From assembly GCA_020061465.1 (NCBI GenBank), contig JAGUYG010000038.1:1-64000 (forward strand): 64,000 nt of DNA, given 5' to 3'. The notes below the pieces were generated by a model. The model worked only from the letters and a program-made list of their open reading frames with translations. It did not search any database and had not been told where the DNA came from. Below are positions 16,964-25,937 of the stretch, piece by piece (the stretch's first letter is position 1; each line of letters starts with the position of its first letter). The stretch comes from Ignavibacteriales bacterium. GTDB taxonomy: Bacteria; Bacteroidota; Ignavibacteria; Ignavibacteriales; Ignavibacteriaceae. Made by a program: the position numbers and the translations under genes.

Positions 16964-18199
16964 ATGTTTCGAATAAAATTACACTGGCAAATTCTTATTG
17001 CTTTTACACTTGCTATTATTTACGGCTTAGCGTTTACTGATTATGTAGAATACGTAAGCTGGATGGGGGAGCTGTTTCTGCGGGCATTAAAAATGATTAT
17101 CGTGCCGTTGATTCTCACATCGGTTACCTCCGGGGTGGCTAACATCGGTAATGCGCAGAACCTTGGTAAGTTAGGGCTTAAGACACTTACATATTATATC
17201 TCAACCAGCTTTCTTGCCATAATTGCCGGATTGACGCTTGTAAACCTGATTAAGCCTGGCTTAGGCGCAGATCTCGGATTCACGAGGGAAGTCGATGAAA
17301 TGAGCGCTGTTTCAGACAGTTTCGGAAATATTTTATTACGAATGATTCCAACTAACATTGTTGATGCAATGGCTTCGGCGGATATGCTGGCAATTATTTT
17401 CTTTGCTATTCTTATTGGTTTTTTTATTACAAAAATTAGCTCTGAATATCAAAATACTCTTGTTAATTTGTTTAATGCTGGATTCGAAGTGATAATGAAA
17501 ATAACCTCTTTCATCATCAAATTTGCTCCAATCGGAATCTTTGGAATTGTTGCAGGCATAGTTGCAGAGCAGGCAGGCGATAAAGATGCTTTGTTAGGTA
17601 TTGTTGAAAGGTTAGGGCTTTACATGATGGCTGTATTGTTCGGATTGATTTTTCATGCAACTATTACTTTGCCGTTAATATTAAGATTCATCGGCAAGGT
17701 TAATCCATGGAGTCATTTTCAAGCAATGACAACTCCGCTGCTTACCGCATTTTCTACATCTTCTTCATCCGCTACTCTGCCACTCACAATGGATGCTGTA
17801 GAAAATAATTCAGGTGTTTCAAATAAAATAACCAGCTTTGTTCTTCCGCTTGGTGCTACGGTCAATATGGACGGCACAGCATTATACGAATGCGTTGCCG
17901 CAATGTTTATTGCTCAGGCTTATGGAATAGACTTAACCTTTTTGCAGCAAATGATTGTTGTTGTAACAGCTTTGCTCGCATCAATCGGTGCTGCAGGTAT
18001 TCCGATGGCAGGACTTGTGATGATCTCTGTTATTTTATCGGCGGTTGGTTTACCCTTAGAAGGTGTAGGACTTATTCTTGCAGTAGATAGAATTCTAGAT
18101 ATGTGCAGAACCACCGTAAATGTGTGGAGCGACTCGTGCGGTGCAACCGTAATAGCCCAAACTGAAGGTGAAACTCTAAAGGTTCAAATTAATTCTTAA
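16964..18199 (+). CDS. Dicarboxylate/amino acid:cation symporter (DAACS family)
   Basis: Inner-membrane Na+- or H+-coupled importer of glutamate, aspartate or C4-dicarboxylates. Eight membrane helices and two re-entrant hairpins are expected over 411 residues. The first hairpin has the Ser-rich FSTSSSSATLPLTM, and the conserved VLPLGATVNMDGTALYE and RTTVNVWSDSCGATVIA segments form the substrate and cation sites. Of the specificity positions, the Arg of the GltPh-type site is not obvious near the final motif, so glutamate versus dicarboxylate preference is left open. It follows hemW by 31 nt on the same strand. Confidence 0.92.
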   Translation: MFRIKLHWQILIAFTLAIIYGLAFTDYVEYVSWMGELFLRALKMIIVPLILTSVTSGVANIGNAQNLGKLGLKTLTYYISTSFLAIIAGLTLVNLIKPGLGADLGFTREVDEMSAVSDSFGNILLRMIPTNIVDAMASADMLAIIFFAILIGFFITKISSEYQNTLVNLFNAGFEVIMKITSFIIKFAPIGIFGIVAGIVAEQAGDKDALLGIVERLGLYMMAVLFGLIFHATITLPLILRFIGKVNPWSHFQAMTTPLLTAFSTSSSSATLPLTMDAVENNSGVSNKITSFVLPLGATVNMDGTALYECVAAMFIAQAYGIDLTFLQQMIVVVTALLASIGAAGIPMAGLVMISVILSAVGLPLEGVGLILAVDRILDMCRTTVNVWSDSCGATVIAQTEGETLKVQINS

Positions 18200-18260
18200 T
18201 TAAAAATATAATATGGTTGTATTGAAAATGAAAAGCAAAACTTTAACTTATACACTTATG

Positions 18261-18361
18261 CTACGCAGAAGTTGTCATTCATACAAAAAACTCATCCCCC
18301 TCACCCCCTTCTCTTACCAAGAGAAGGGGGGCGGGGGGTTGAGTTCAAGTTTTTTGCGTAA
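18261..18361. repeat. MITE-like hairpin element, copy B, at the 5' end of a peptidase gene
   Basis: A long imperfect inverted repeat. The core CCCCCTTCTCTT (18304-18315) pairs with AAGAGAAGGGGG (18319-18330) around ACC. Outer arms include ACAAAAAACTCA (from about 18283) against TTGAGTTCAAGTTTTTTG (18339-18356), and TACGC (18262-18266) against GCGTA (18356-18360). Related copies lie at 1-56 and 61026-61070, with an arm fragment at 10526-10542. It contains no transposase, so it would have to be moved in trans. Confidence 0.75.
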
Positions 18362-18362
18362 C

Positions 18363-21068
18363 ATGAGTTACTTATTAGTTTTATCACTTCTTCTCTCATT
18401 TAATGCATTTGCACAAAACTATAAAAAAGTAAAAATTTATCTTCAAAGTCCAAAAGATATTCCCTCGCTTATTCAAGCCGGAGTTGATGTTGATCATTTC
18501 CATTTACCTGCTAAAAATATTGTAGAAGCTTTTGTGAGTGACGATCAGTTCGAAGCGTTGAAGGAATCGGGATTTTCTTACACGATTGAGATTGATGATT
18601 GGTACAAATACTATAAGAATCTTCCGAGACTTTCCGATGGGCAAATGGCTCAATACAAAACTTCTACAAGACTCAACTATAATGTAACCCGCTTTGGATT
18701 TGGTTCAATGGGCGGGTATTATACACTTAATGAGGTTATAGCTCATTTAGATACCATGAGGATGGTGTTTCCGAATATCATCTCAGAAAAAATCAGCATT
18801 GGCACTTCAATCGAAGGGCGCCCTATTTATGTAGTGAAAATTTCCGACAGTCCTGATATTGATGAAGATGAATCCGAAGTATTGTATACGGCATTGCATC
18901 ACGCAAGAGAACCACAAAGCATGATGCAAATGATTTACTTCATGTATTATTTGCTTGAGAACTATGCTACAGATCCGGTTGTAAAATATTTAGTTGATAA
19001 TAGACAGATGTATTTTATCCCGGTAGTTAATCCCGATGGATACGAATACAATAGAACTATCGCACCAAATGGAGGGGGGATGTGGAGAAAGAACCGCCGC
19101 GTAAACGGGGGCGGGACTTTTGGAGTTGATTTGAATAGAAATTATGGACCTGATTACTATTGGAATGCACCGAACGGCGGCTCAAGCTTAAGTACTTCGG
19201 CAGAAACTTACAGAGGAACCGCACCTTTCTCGGAACCTGAAACTCAAGCGATACGCGATTTTTTAGCTTCAAGGAAAATTAAAACTGCGTTAAACTATCA
19301 TACATATAGTAATTTGTTAATTTACCCTTACGGTGCTTTGAATGTTGAAACACCGGATTCACTGATATTCCGGGAGTATGCAGCGGATATGACAAAGTAT
19401 AATAATTATCTGTACGGAACTGATTTGCAAACGGTTGGATATGCAACCAGAGGGAACAGCGACGATTATTTTTACGACGGCGATACTCTTGCCAACAGCG
19501 GCAAAATTTTTGCGATGACACCTGAGGTCGGCACACCCGATGATTATTTTTGGCCCCCGATGCATAGAATATTCCCGCTTGCCGAAGAAAATGTTCATCC
19601 GAATCTTTATTACGCATGGGCTGCAGGCGGTTTTGCAGCAGTTGTAAATCCGGGATTTCAGCAATCGGTATTCAATCAATCGGATGTTGTAGAACTTTAT
19701 CCAATAATTAAAAATAAAGGGCAATCCGGCATTGAGAATATAATCGTTGAATTAAGTTCAGCTAGTCCTTACATAAACATTTCAAGTGGAAGCTATTCAA
19801 TTTCCGCTTTATCCGCACAGACCTCGTTTACTTTGTCTCAGGCATTTGTTTTCCAAATTTCATCTACAGCTCCCACAGAAGAGGATATTGATTTAATTTT
19901 ATCAACGCGAATTAATAATGTATTTATGTCGAAAGATACATTTTCGATAACGATTGGGATTCCTCATTACATATTCTTTGACAGCTCGAATGATATAAAC
20001 GATAATTGGACGCTGACAGCCACCAACACACAAAAGCGATGGAGCCGAACCACGGCGGATTATTACTCTCCCCCTTCATCTATAACCGACAGTGAAAACT
20101 CCGATTATGATAATAACATGTCGGTTTCGATGCAGCTTAAAAACAATATTAGCCTTGCAGGGTATACATATCCAAAGCTTACTTTCTGGACAAAGTATAG
20201 CATTGAAGCGAATTGGGATTATGGGCAAGTGCTCGTTTCAACCGATAATGGTGCTACATGGAATCCGCAAAAAGGAAAATATACGAAAATTGGTGGGGGC
20301 GGTTTTCAACCTGTTGGGCAGCCGGTTTATGACGGAATTAAAAATACTTGGGTTCGGGAAGAGATTGACTTGAGTGAATATTCGGGAAAACAAATTAAGG
20401 TAAAATTCAGTCTGCATTCAGATGAATATGTGAACCGCGATGGCTGGTATCTTGACGATATTGGTATTATTGTTTATTTAGAAATTCCAGTTGAATTAAC
20501 CTCTTTTTCTGCCGAAGAAGAATCCCAAAAGATTGTGCTTAAGTGGAGCACAGCAACTGAGTTGAATAATAATGGTTTTGAAGTGCAGCGCGCAATAAAT
20601 GATAACGAAACAAAACTAAGCTGGAAAACTATCGGTTTTGTCAAAGGAAAAGGTACATCGCAGGAACAAAATACTTATCGCTTTATTGATGAAAACCCGC
20701 CATTCGGTAAAATTCTTTATCGATTAAAGCAAGTCGATTTTGACGGCACATTCACGTTACATGATGCGGTTGAAGTGAACTTTAGCGGTGTATCTGTGTA
20801 CACACTCGAACAAAATTATCCGAATCCATTTAATCCTTCAACTGTAATTGAATATGCTCTTCCCAAAAGCGGATTTGTATCAATAAAAGTGTATAATTCA
20901 TTGGGAGAAGAGGTAGTTACTTTGTTTAACGAGTTTAAGGAATCCGGTCGGTACAAAGTCGAATTCAATACTGAAGAATTAAACGTTAATTTGAGTTCAG
21001 GAATTTATTATTACGTGCTAACCATAAACGGTTTTACACAAGCCCGAAAGATGCTGTTGCTACGTTAA
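18363..21068 (+). CDS. Secreted M14 zinc carboxypeptidase with T9SS sorting domain
   Basis: Exported metallocarboxypeptidase. ATG 18363 begins a clean signal peptide (MSYLLVLSLLLSFNAFAQ). The frame is open back to 18213, but that part is made of the hairpin repeat. The zinc ligands are H180 and E183 in HHAREP and H313 in LNYHTYSN. Substrate-binding VDLNRNYG and the catalytic Glu388 in MTPEVGTPDD are present. Beta-sandwich modules follow the catalytic domain. The C-terminus has NYPNPFNPSTVIEYALPKSG and ends GFTQARKMLLLR, a type A T9SS sorting signal for export across the outer membrane. No good ribosome-binding site precedes either candidate start; ATG 18228 is an alternative. Confidence 0.92.
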   Translation: MSYLLVLSLLLSFNAFAQNYKKVKIYLQSPKDIPSLIQAGVDVDHFHLPAKNIVEAFVSDDQFEALKESGFSYTIEIDDWYKYYKNLPRLSDGQMAQYKTSTRLNYNVTRFGFGSMGGYYTLNEVIAHLDTMRMVFPNIISEKISIGTSIEGRPIYVVKISDSPDIDEDESEVLYTALHHAREPQSMMQMIYFMYYLLENYATDPVVKYLVDNRQMYFIPVVNPDGYEYNRTIAPNGGGMWRKNRRVNGGGTFGVDLNRNYGPDYYWNAPNGGSSLSTSAETYRGTAPFSEPETQAIRDFLASRKIKTALNYHTYSNLLIYPYGALNVETPDSLIFREYAADMTKYNNYLYGTDLQTVGYATRGNSDDYFYDGDTLANSGKIFAMTPEVGTPDDYFWPPMHRIFPLAEENVHPNLYYAWAAGGFAAVVNPGFQQSVFNQSDVVELYPIIKNKGQSGIENIIVELSSASPYINISSGSYSISALSAQTSFTLSQAFVFQISSTAPTEEDIDLILSTRINNVFMSKDTFSITIGIPHYIFFDSSNDINDNWTLTATNTQKRWSRTTADYYSPPSSITDSENSDYDNNMSVSMQLKNNISLAGYTYPKLTFWTKYSIEANWDYGQVLVSTDNGATWNPQKGKYTKIGGGGFQPVGQPVYDGIKNTWVREEIDLSEYSGKQIKVKFSLHSDEYVNRDGWYLDDIGIIVYLEIPVELTSFSAEEESQKIVLKWSTATELNNNGFEVQRAINDNETKLSWKTIGFVKGKGTSQEQNTYRFIDENPPFGKILYRLKQVDFDGTFTLHDAVEVNFSGVSVYTLEQNYPNPFNPSTVIEYALPKSGFVSIKVYNSLGEEVVTLFNEFKESGRYKVEFNTEELNVNLSSGIYYYVLTINGFTQARKMLLLR

Positions 21069-21130
21069 TCTTTACCATTCCGGTGTTATGCGGTTATGAT
21101 GGAATTTTAAGTAGTTACCTTATGCTTGGT

Positions 21131-21180
21131 AGAGATGACATCTTTTGGTTTCTTGTCCCGCCGTGAAAGATGTCATCTCT
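21131..21180. repeat. Inverted repeat AGAGATGACATCTTT, copy 1
   Basis: AGAGATGACATCTTT at 21131-21145 is perfectly inverted at 21166-21180 with a 20-nt spacer. The same 15-mer pair occurs at 51086-51183. It lies between convergent genes and could fold into a terminator-like hairpin, but there is no T run. Confidence 0.75.
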
Positions 21181-21194
21181 TAGCCGTACAAATC

Positions 21195-21860
21195 TCACTT
21201 AAGCGGTAAGATTGTTCTAAGCTCACCAGGATTGTTAATTAAAAAATCCGGTATATATTTAACAAGCTCATCTTTTGAACGATACCCGTACGTAACTGCG
21301 CCAGTAAGTGTTCCTGCATTTTTTCCGCATAGTATATCTAATTCAGTGTCGCCTATTATCAATGTATTTTCCGGGGGGATTTTCAATTCATTACAAATAT
21401 AAATCAGCGGTTCAGGATCAGGTTTTATTTTAAAGCCGTTTCTTCTGCCCATAATTACCGAAAAGTATTTTGATATAGCGAAGTGTTCTAAAATTTTTTC
21501 CGCTTGATCCTGTGCTTTTGTGGTTAGCAATGAAACTTTAATTCCATGAAGTAGGCATTCATCAAGAAATGAAATAATTCCGTCGTATAATTCCGAATCG
21601 TCAATGAAATCAAAATAATTTTTTTTATAGGTGCTTATAAATTTTTCGATATCGGTTACGGGAATGTTTAATTCGGTAAATATCTCTCTGAAATGGTGTC
21701 CGATTCTTTTTTTGAATTCATTATCCTGCAGTGAATAAGGAATATTCAAATCATTGAGAGTTTTTTCTGTGCAATTAAAAATGGTTCTGTAAGAGTCCAT
21801 CAATGTTCCGTCAAGGTCAAAGCAAAGATGCTTAATCTGTTGTATTGTTTTCGTGTTCAT
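21195..21860 (-). CDS. HAD-family phosphatase, phosphoglycolate phosphatase-like
   Basis: A 221-residue HAD phosphatase of the Gph/PGP type. Motif I CFDLDGTLMDSY, motif II LLTTKAQDQ, motif III Lys in FKIKPDPEPL and motif IV LIIGDTELDILCGKNAG are all intact. A helical cap lies between motifs I and II (about residues 20-85). The likely substrate is 2-phosphoglycolate or another small phosphate ester; this is an inference from family. The start overlaps the end of the Cys-rich small gene by 29 nt in a different frame. Confidence 0.88.
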   Translation of the reverse strand: MNTKTIQQIKHLCFDLDGTLMDSYRTIFNCTEKTLNDLNIPYSLQDNEFKKRIGHHFREIFTELNIPVTDIEKFISTYKKNYFDFIDDSELYDGIISFLDECLLHGIKVSLLTTKAQDQAEKILEHFAISKYFSVIMGRRNGFKIKPDPEPLIYICNELKIPPENTLIIGDTELDILCGKNAGTLTGAVTYGYRSKDELVKYIPDFLINNPGELRTILPLK

Positions 21861-22047
21861 CTAGTTTAGATTCATTGTTTGGAATTTGGGTGACAGCAGA
21901 ACAAACCTCCCCTCTGCAGCATTCCTCAGTGTTTATATTGCAAATGCCGCATTGTCCATGCCCATGTACCCAAATGATTTGTGAAATATGTCCGCACCAC
22001 GGGCAGATGATTAGCTGGTTGTTTTGTTCATTCATAAAAAATTTCAC
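21832..22047 (-). CDS. Small Cys-rich (zinc-ribbon-like) protein
   Basis: A 71-residue protein with CPWCGH, then HGHGQCGIC, then ECCRGEVC. Spaced CxxC pairs suggest a small zinc-binding fold. It may start at GTG 22047 or, more likely, at ATG 22035 (MNEQNNQLIICPWCGH). It overlaps the phosphatase start by 29 nt, which implies coupled translation. The pattern of pairs plus HGHGQC argues that it is real rather than a chance frame. The function is unknown. Confidence 0.6.
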   Translation of the reverse strand: MKFFMNEQNNQLIICPWCGHISQIIWVHGHGQCGICNINTEECCRGEVCSAVTQIPNNESKLDEHENNTTD

Positions 22048-22238
22048 TAATTATTTCAAAATTTAAAGAGTTCTAACTTGAATTAAAACTTTGGCAAGAA
22101 AATAAAAATTCAGTATAAATTACAATATGAAATTAAAAAGCTTATACTTATTTTGGCGGAGAGAAATATAGAACTTGCGTAAACAATCCCTCGCTCTTAA
22201 TTAAATAACTAATCTCAAGAAATTTCAAGGAGTAAAAT

Positions 22239-22658
22239 ATGAAACCGAAATCCGTACTCTTGTTAGCGGTGTTCTTAAATATTTTTGCAGGCGGTTCACA
22301 GGTTGCTAATGCACAAAGCGAACCGGTTCTTTACTTTTGCGAGGTTTATAATGAAAATGGGGAAGAAGGGGTAAGCGACAGATTTACAAAAGGTTATTTA
22401 ACGGTAATTATAAAATGTGATTATGAGCTTGGTTTAACCGATGTTTCAATTCAGTTTGATAAATATAATCCCTTGAGCGGTAAATTCGATTATTATAAAA
22501 AATTTTCTTACTCGGTTACTCCGGATATGAATTACATATTTTTTTCGAAGAATGACGACAGCGATATGAGCTTTGACCAAGCCGGCATTTATCGTGTTTT
22601 CCTTTTAGATGAGCAGGACCGAACTGTTGCAAGCGCTATTGTAGAAATAATTGATTGA
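22239..22658 (+). CDS. Small secreted protein of unknown function
   Basis: A 139-residue protein with a signal peptide ending near residue 26 (VANAQ) and a mature beta-rich domain, from EPVLYFCEVYNENGEEGVSD to YRVFLLDEQDRTVASAIVEI at the end. It has one Cys in the mature part. A strong ribosome-binding site (AAGGAG) precedes ATG 22239 and an intrinsic terminator follows the stop, so it is a standalone transcription unit. No family is recognised. Confidence 0.8.
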   Translation: MKPKSVLLLAVFLNIFAGGSQVANAQSEPVLYFCEVYNENGEEGVSDRFTKGYLTVIIKCDYELGLTDVSIQFDKYNPLSGKFDYYKKFSYSVTPDMNYIFFSKNDDSDMSFDQAGIYRVFLLDEQDRTVASAIVEIID

Positions 22659-22673
22659 AGAATCTTACAAAGT

Positions 22674-22705
22674 AAAAGGACGGTACTTTAGTGCCGTCCT
22701 TTTCA
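22674..22705 (+). terminator. Intrinsic terminator
   Basis: AAAAGGACGGTAC (22674-22686) pairs with GTGCCGTCCTTTT (22691-22703), including one G-U pair, around the tetraloop TTTA. It is followed by C and A-rich sequence, and lies 16 nt after the stop of the small secreted protein. Confidence 0.88.
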
Positions 22706-23063
22706 ACTGCCCTATAGTGCAAATTAAGATTAAAGAATCGGAAGTATTCTGTAATCTTTGCAAAGGAACGTTCGCCCGGAAAAGATTTCTCCTTTCAGCC
22801 GATCAAAATGATCCTTCGGTCTAAAAGATCCTTCGGAAAATAACAAATACCCTTTTTACATAATATAAAACTTTCAGGTTCATCATTCATCCCCTCATTC
22901 AGAATTGCATGAAGCAGAAAGAACACAACATAATTATCATTGAAAATGTATGCGAATGCGCAAAAGCAATATTCCGGCTCAATTGAATCCAAGCTGGTTT
23001 AAGGTTATTTTTGGAATGTAAATACAATTTTTGATGTTCATAATATAAATAATGGAGTGCTAA
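22704..23063. other. Intergenic region with repeated GATCCTTCGG and the fbaB promoter
   Basis: After the terminator, two near copies of GATCCTTCGG lie about 20 nt apart around 22810-22840; a further copy is at about 10635. The minus-strand 65-codon frame at 22795-22992 is not credible. The right end carries the candidate promoter listed separately. Confidence 0.5.
22983..23013 (+). promoter_or_regulatory. Candidate Bacteroidota-type sigma-A promoter for the aldolase gene
   Basis: TTG at 22983-22985, a 20-nt spacer, then TATTTTTG at 23006-23013 matches the TTTG-N19-21-TANNTTTG pattern known from Bacteroides. It would start transcription about 40 nt before ATG 23064. Use of this consensus in this lineage is assumed. 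Confidence 0.4.
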
Positions 23064-24113
23064 ATGTTAGATAAAATTAAAGAACTATTGGGAAGCGAAG
23101 CTGAATCGCTGCTTACTTACAAGGCAAAATTTCCAAAGGGACAATTAAATTTACCGGGACCGGATTTTGTTGACCGGGTTTTTGCTCAAACCGATAGAAA
23201 TATTAATGTGCTTAAAAATTTACAGTGGATTATTATGTCGGGACGCTTATCCGGCACAGGTTATTTATCAATCCTTCCTGTCGATCAGGGAATTGAGCAT
23301 TCTGCCGGTGCATCCTTTGCGCCTAATCCTGCATATTTTGATCCTGAAAATATTGTGAAGCTGGCAATAGAAGGCGGATGCAATGCGGTTGCTTCTACGG
23401 TCGGTGTGCTCGGTATGGCGTCAAGAAAATACGCGCACAAAATTCCTTTCATAGTAAAAATTAATCACAACGAACTATTAACCTATCCGAATAAATTTGA
23501 CCAAATTATGTTTGCCGGAATTCGACAGGCATACGACCTCGGCGCTGCCGCTGTCGGTGCTACAATTTACTTCGGTTCTGAAGAAAGTGCACGGCAAATT
23601 ATTGAAGTGAGCGAAGCATTTCAATATGCACATGAATTGGGAATGGCAACAGTTCTTTGGTGCTACCTTCGAAATTCTGCTTTCAAAACCAAAGAAAAAG
23701 ATTACCACGCTGCTGCAGATTTAACCGGACAGGCAAATCATTTAGGCGTTACAATTGAAGCCGATATTATTAAGCAAAAGCTGCCCGAAAATAACGGCGG
23801 TTATGAAGCGTTAAAATTTGGTAAAACACACAAGAAAGTTTATTCGGAGCTTACTTCGGATCACCCAATCGACTTAACACGCTACCAGGTAATAAATAAT
23901 TACATGGGACGAGCCGGTTTGATAAACAGCGGAGGCGCATCTGGTGAAAATGATTTTGCCGAAGCTGCTAAAACTGCGGTTATTAACAAACGAGCCGGCG
24001 GCATGGGTTTAATTTCCGGCAGGAAAGCATTCCAGCGCCCGATGAGCGAAGGAGTGAAACTGTTGAATACAATCCAGGATGTTTATTTAACTAAGGAAAT
24101 AACAGTAGCTTAA
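23064..24113 (+). CDS. fbaB: Class I fructose-bisphosphate aldolase (DhnA/FbaB type)
   Basis: Cleaves fructose 1,6-bisphosphate to DHAP and glyceraldehyde 3-phosphate through a Schiff-base Lys; cytoplasmic, glycolysis and gluconeogenesis. Family segments are [54 protein letters not shown] and [16 protein letters not shown]. The 349-residue length fits the DhnA-type class I enzymes common in archaea and some bacteria. GGAG is well spaced before ATG 23064 and a terminator follows, so it is monocistronic. Confidence 0.93.
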   Translation: MLDKIKELLGSEAESLLTYKAKFPKGQLNLPGPDFVDRVFAQTDRNINVLKNLQWIIMSGRLSGTGYLSILPVDQGIEHSAGASFAPNPAYFDPENIVKLAIEGGCNAVASTVGVLGMASRKYAHKIPFIVKINHNELLTYPNKFDQIMFAGIRQAYDLGAAAVGATIYFGSEESARQIIEVSEAFQYAHELGMATVLWCYLRNSAFKTKEKDYHAAADLTGQANHLGVTIEADIIKQKLPENNGGYEALKFGKTHKKVYSELTSDHPIDLTRYQVINNYMGRAGLINSGGASGENDFAEAAKTAVINKRAGGMGLISGRKAFQRPMSEGVKLLNTIQDVYLTKEITVA

Positions 24114-24124
24114 CACAAAAAATT

Positions 24125-24178
24125 AACCCCACCATCATTCTAATTTGCAATGCTGAATTACGGTGGGGTTTTGATTTT
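24125..24178. terminator. Bidirectional terminator after the aldolase gene
   Basis: AACCCCACC (24125-24133) pairs with GGTGGGGTT (24162-24170), followed by TTGATTTTT on the plus strand. On the minus strand the same stem runs into AATTTTTT, so it can also end the convergent gene at 24217. Confidence 0.8.
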
Positions 24179-24216
24179 TAAATGAACATTTCTCTAAAAG
24201 TTGTTCCACTGAACTT

Positions 24217-25566
24217 TTAACGAAGGAGTATCATCTTCTTCGTTTCTACAAAACGACTGGCTTGCCTGCCGATAGGCATGGCTATTAGCTGGTAGAAATA
24301 CACTCCGCTTGTCAGATTGCTCGCAGCTCCAAAGGATCCTACGGAGAAATTAACTGAGTGAGTGCCGGCGGGTTTTTCTTCGTTAACCAGTGTTGCTATT
24401 TCTCTGCCGAGGATATCGTAAACTTTTATTGTTACTTTGCCATCTTCGGGTAGAGAGTATCTGATGGTTGTGATTGAATTAAATGGGTTGGGATAATTTT
24501 GGTATAAAATATATTCTTTTGGGGATTGTGTTCCTTCGTTAATAGAAGTTGTACTTCCGTTTGTCGTTTTGAGAATTAGACCGCTGGCACCTACTGCATA
24601 AGCTACATCCTTATTGATTATTTGAACACGCTCAATTCCGGGAAAAACATTGCGGGGAATCTGTTCAATCCACGTTTTGCCGCCATCGTCGGTTCTAAAA
24701 ATTGCACCTTGAGTGGAAGAAACAATTGCTGTAGAGTAATCTAAGGCATCGATGCTTTTAAAAGCATCGCTCATAATTGGCTTCGGTGATTGATCCTCCC
24801 AGGTATTTCCACCATCCGTGGTTCTTAGTATTGTGCGGTATTCCCCCGTTATCCAGCCATAGTCTTTGTCTATAAATTTTACATCTATCATCCGTGAAAA
24901 CTCAATAGGGAACGGTATTTCACTCCAGTTATCCCCGCCATCTGAGGTGTAAATAAGCTGAAATCCACAAAGTGCAAAAACGATCTGGTTGTTAACTATT
25001 GATAATCCTTTATAACTTAAGTCGGAACGTACAAACTCTGGCTGTTTTAATTCCCATGTTAAACCGGCATCGGTTGACTTAAGTATAGTTCCTTGGGTTC
25101 CGCTTCCCCAAACAATACTATCGCTGGCGAACTCCATTCTAACGATCGATCCACCACCAATTGAGCCAACCGATACTGCTTTTTCCCATGTTTGACCCCC
25201 ATTTATGGTACGAATTACTGCACCTTCTCCTGTTAGTCCTACTTGACCATCATTAGAAAAAGTGATAAATAAACCTCTACCCATTTGAATTATAGTAGTA
25301 TCCCAATTTAAAAAACCATTTTTTGTATATGCTATTACATTTCTATTTCCATTTCCGATACGCGTCATGCTGCAAATCCAACCTGTACTGTCGTTAAAAA
25401 AATGCAAATCGTAAAAACGTGCATAAATAGAATCGGGCAATGGTATTTGATGCCAAACATAGTTTTGTTCAACTAAATGCTGGCTGAAAGTAAATGAAAG
25501 TAATAAACAAAAGGGAGAAAAAATCAGCCATCTAAATTTTTTACCAATCTTATACATCGTTTTCAA
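24217..25566 (-). CDS. Secreted YCF48-like/BNR-repeat protein with T9SS sorting domain
   Basis: A 449-residue exported protein with a signal peptide ending near residue 29 (SFTFSQ). It then has about six beta-propeller repeats of the YCF48/BNR type (VIRTINGGQTWE, ILKSTDAGLTWE, ILRTTDGGNTWE, IFRTDDGGKTWI). The C-terminal T9SS domain has YQNYPNPFNSITTIRYSLPE and ends KKMILLR. Two palindromic inserts interrupt this domain in frame: residues about 407-414 (DNA 24327-24346) and 430-437, MPIGRQAS (DNA 24263-24278). The other three T9SS domains in the window lack them. The ligand is unknown; propellers of this type often act as binding scaffolds. Confidence 0.88.
   Translation of the reverse strand: MKTMYKIGKKFRWLIFSPFCLLLSFTFSQHLVEQNYVWHQIPLPDSIYARFYDLHFFNDSTGWICSMTRIGNGNRNVIAYTKNGFLNWDTTIIQMGRGLFITFSNDGQVGLTGEGAVIRTINGGQTWEKAVSVGSIGGGSIVRMEFASDSIVWGSGTQGTILKSTDAGLTWELKQPEFVRSDLSYKGLSIVNNQIVFALCGFQLIYTSDGGDNWSEIPFPIEFSRMIDVKFIDKDYGWITGEYRTILRTTDGGNTWEDQSPKPIMSDAFKSIDALDYSTAIVSSTQGAIFRTDDGGKTWIEQIPRNVFPGIERVQIINKDVAYAVGASGLILKTTNGSTTSINEGTQSPKEYILYQNYPNPFNSITTIRYSLPEDGKVTIKVYDILGREIATLVNEEKPAGTHSVNFSVGSFGAASNLTSGVYFYQLIAMPIGRQASRFVETKKMILLR
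24263..24278. repeat. In-frame palindrome (GGCAGGCA type) within a sorting domain
   Basis: TGCCTGCCGATAGGCA is a 16-bp imperfect palindrome encoding part of MPIGRQAS on the minus strand. A related CCTGCCTG/CAGGCAGG palindrome lies at 10756-10774. The residues are absent from the three other T9SS domains of the window at the equivalent site. Confidence 0.65.
24327..24346. repeat. In-frame palindrome (AGGATCCT-centred) within a sorting domain
   Basis: CTCCAAAGGATCCTACGGAG is a 20-bp palindrome with two mismatched pairs, read as SVGSFGA on the minus strand. Intergenic relatives centred on GGATCC are at 10928-10945 and 10998-11014. Confidence 0.65.
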
Positions 25567-25937
25567 ACCCTATTTTATTAACAGTAACTTCTTAGAGGAT
25601 ATAAAAATGGAATTGGAAGAAGTGTTCTAATTAAGTTTTTAATAATACCACCCCAAAATTTAATTAGTAAATAATAGGAGATATAAAGGTTCTAATAAAG
25701 TTTATTGTTTCCTTATCTCCTTTCAAAAACAAACTAATATATTTTTATGGAAAAAGCAATGATTTTTATTTTCAGCACTGCATTTATTATTGTTCATAAA
25801 TGTCTTGCGGCGAAATTTATCTACCGATTTATTTACCCATGCACAGATTCCGATACGCAAGCGATGCGCCTAATTTGTGCTGCGAATATATATTTGCAGC
25901 CGAACTCTAATCGAGTGATTTTAAATTGTAGTTATTT
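25567..25937. other. Intergenic region, little recognisable
   Basis: AGGAGATA (25677-25684) and TATCTCCT (25714-25721) form an inverted repeat, possibly a hairpin. The plus-strand frame at 25747-26082 overlaps the cytochrome gene antisense and has no coding character. Nothing else was recognised. Confidence 0.4.

Noticed and set aside
19279-19724. 112- and 121-codon minus-strand frames in the M14 peptidase gene
   Set aside because: Antisense to a gene with a full set of catalytic residues.
22795-22992. 65-codon minus-strand frame
   Set aside because: Contains the GATCCTTCGG repeats and the fbaB promoter candidate; not coding in character.
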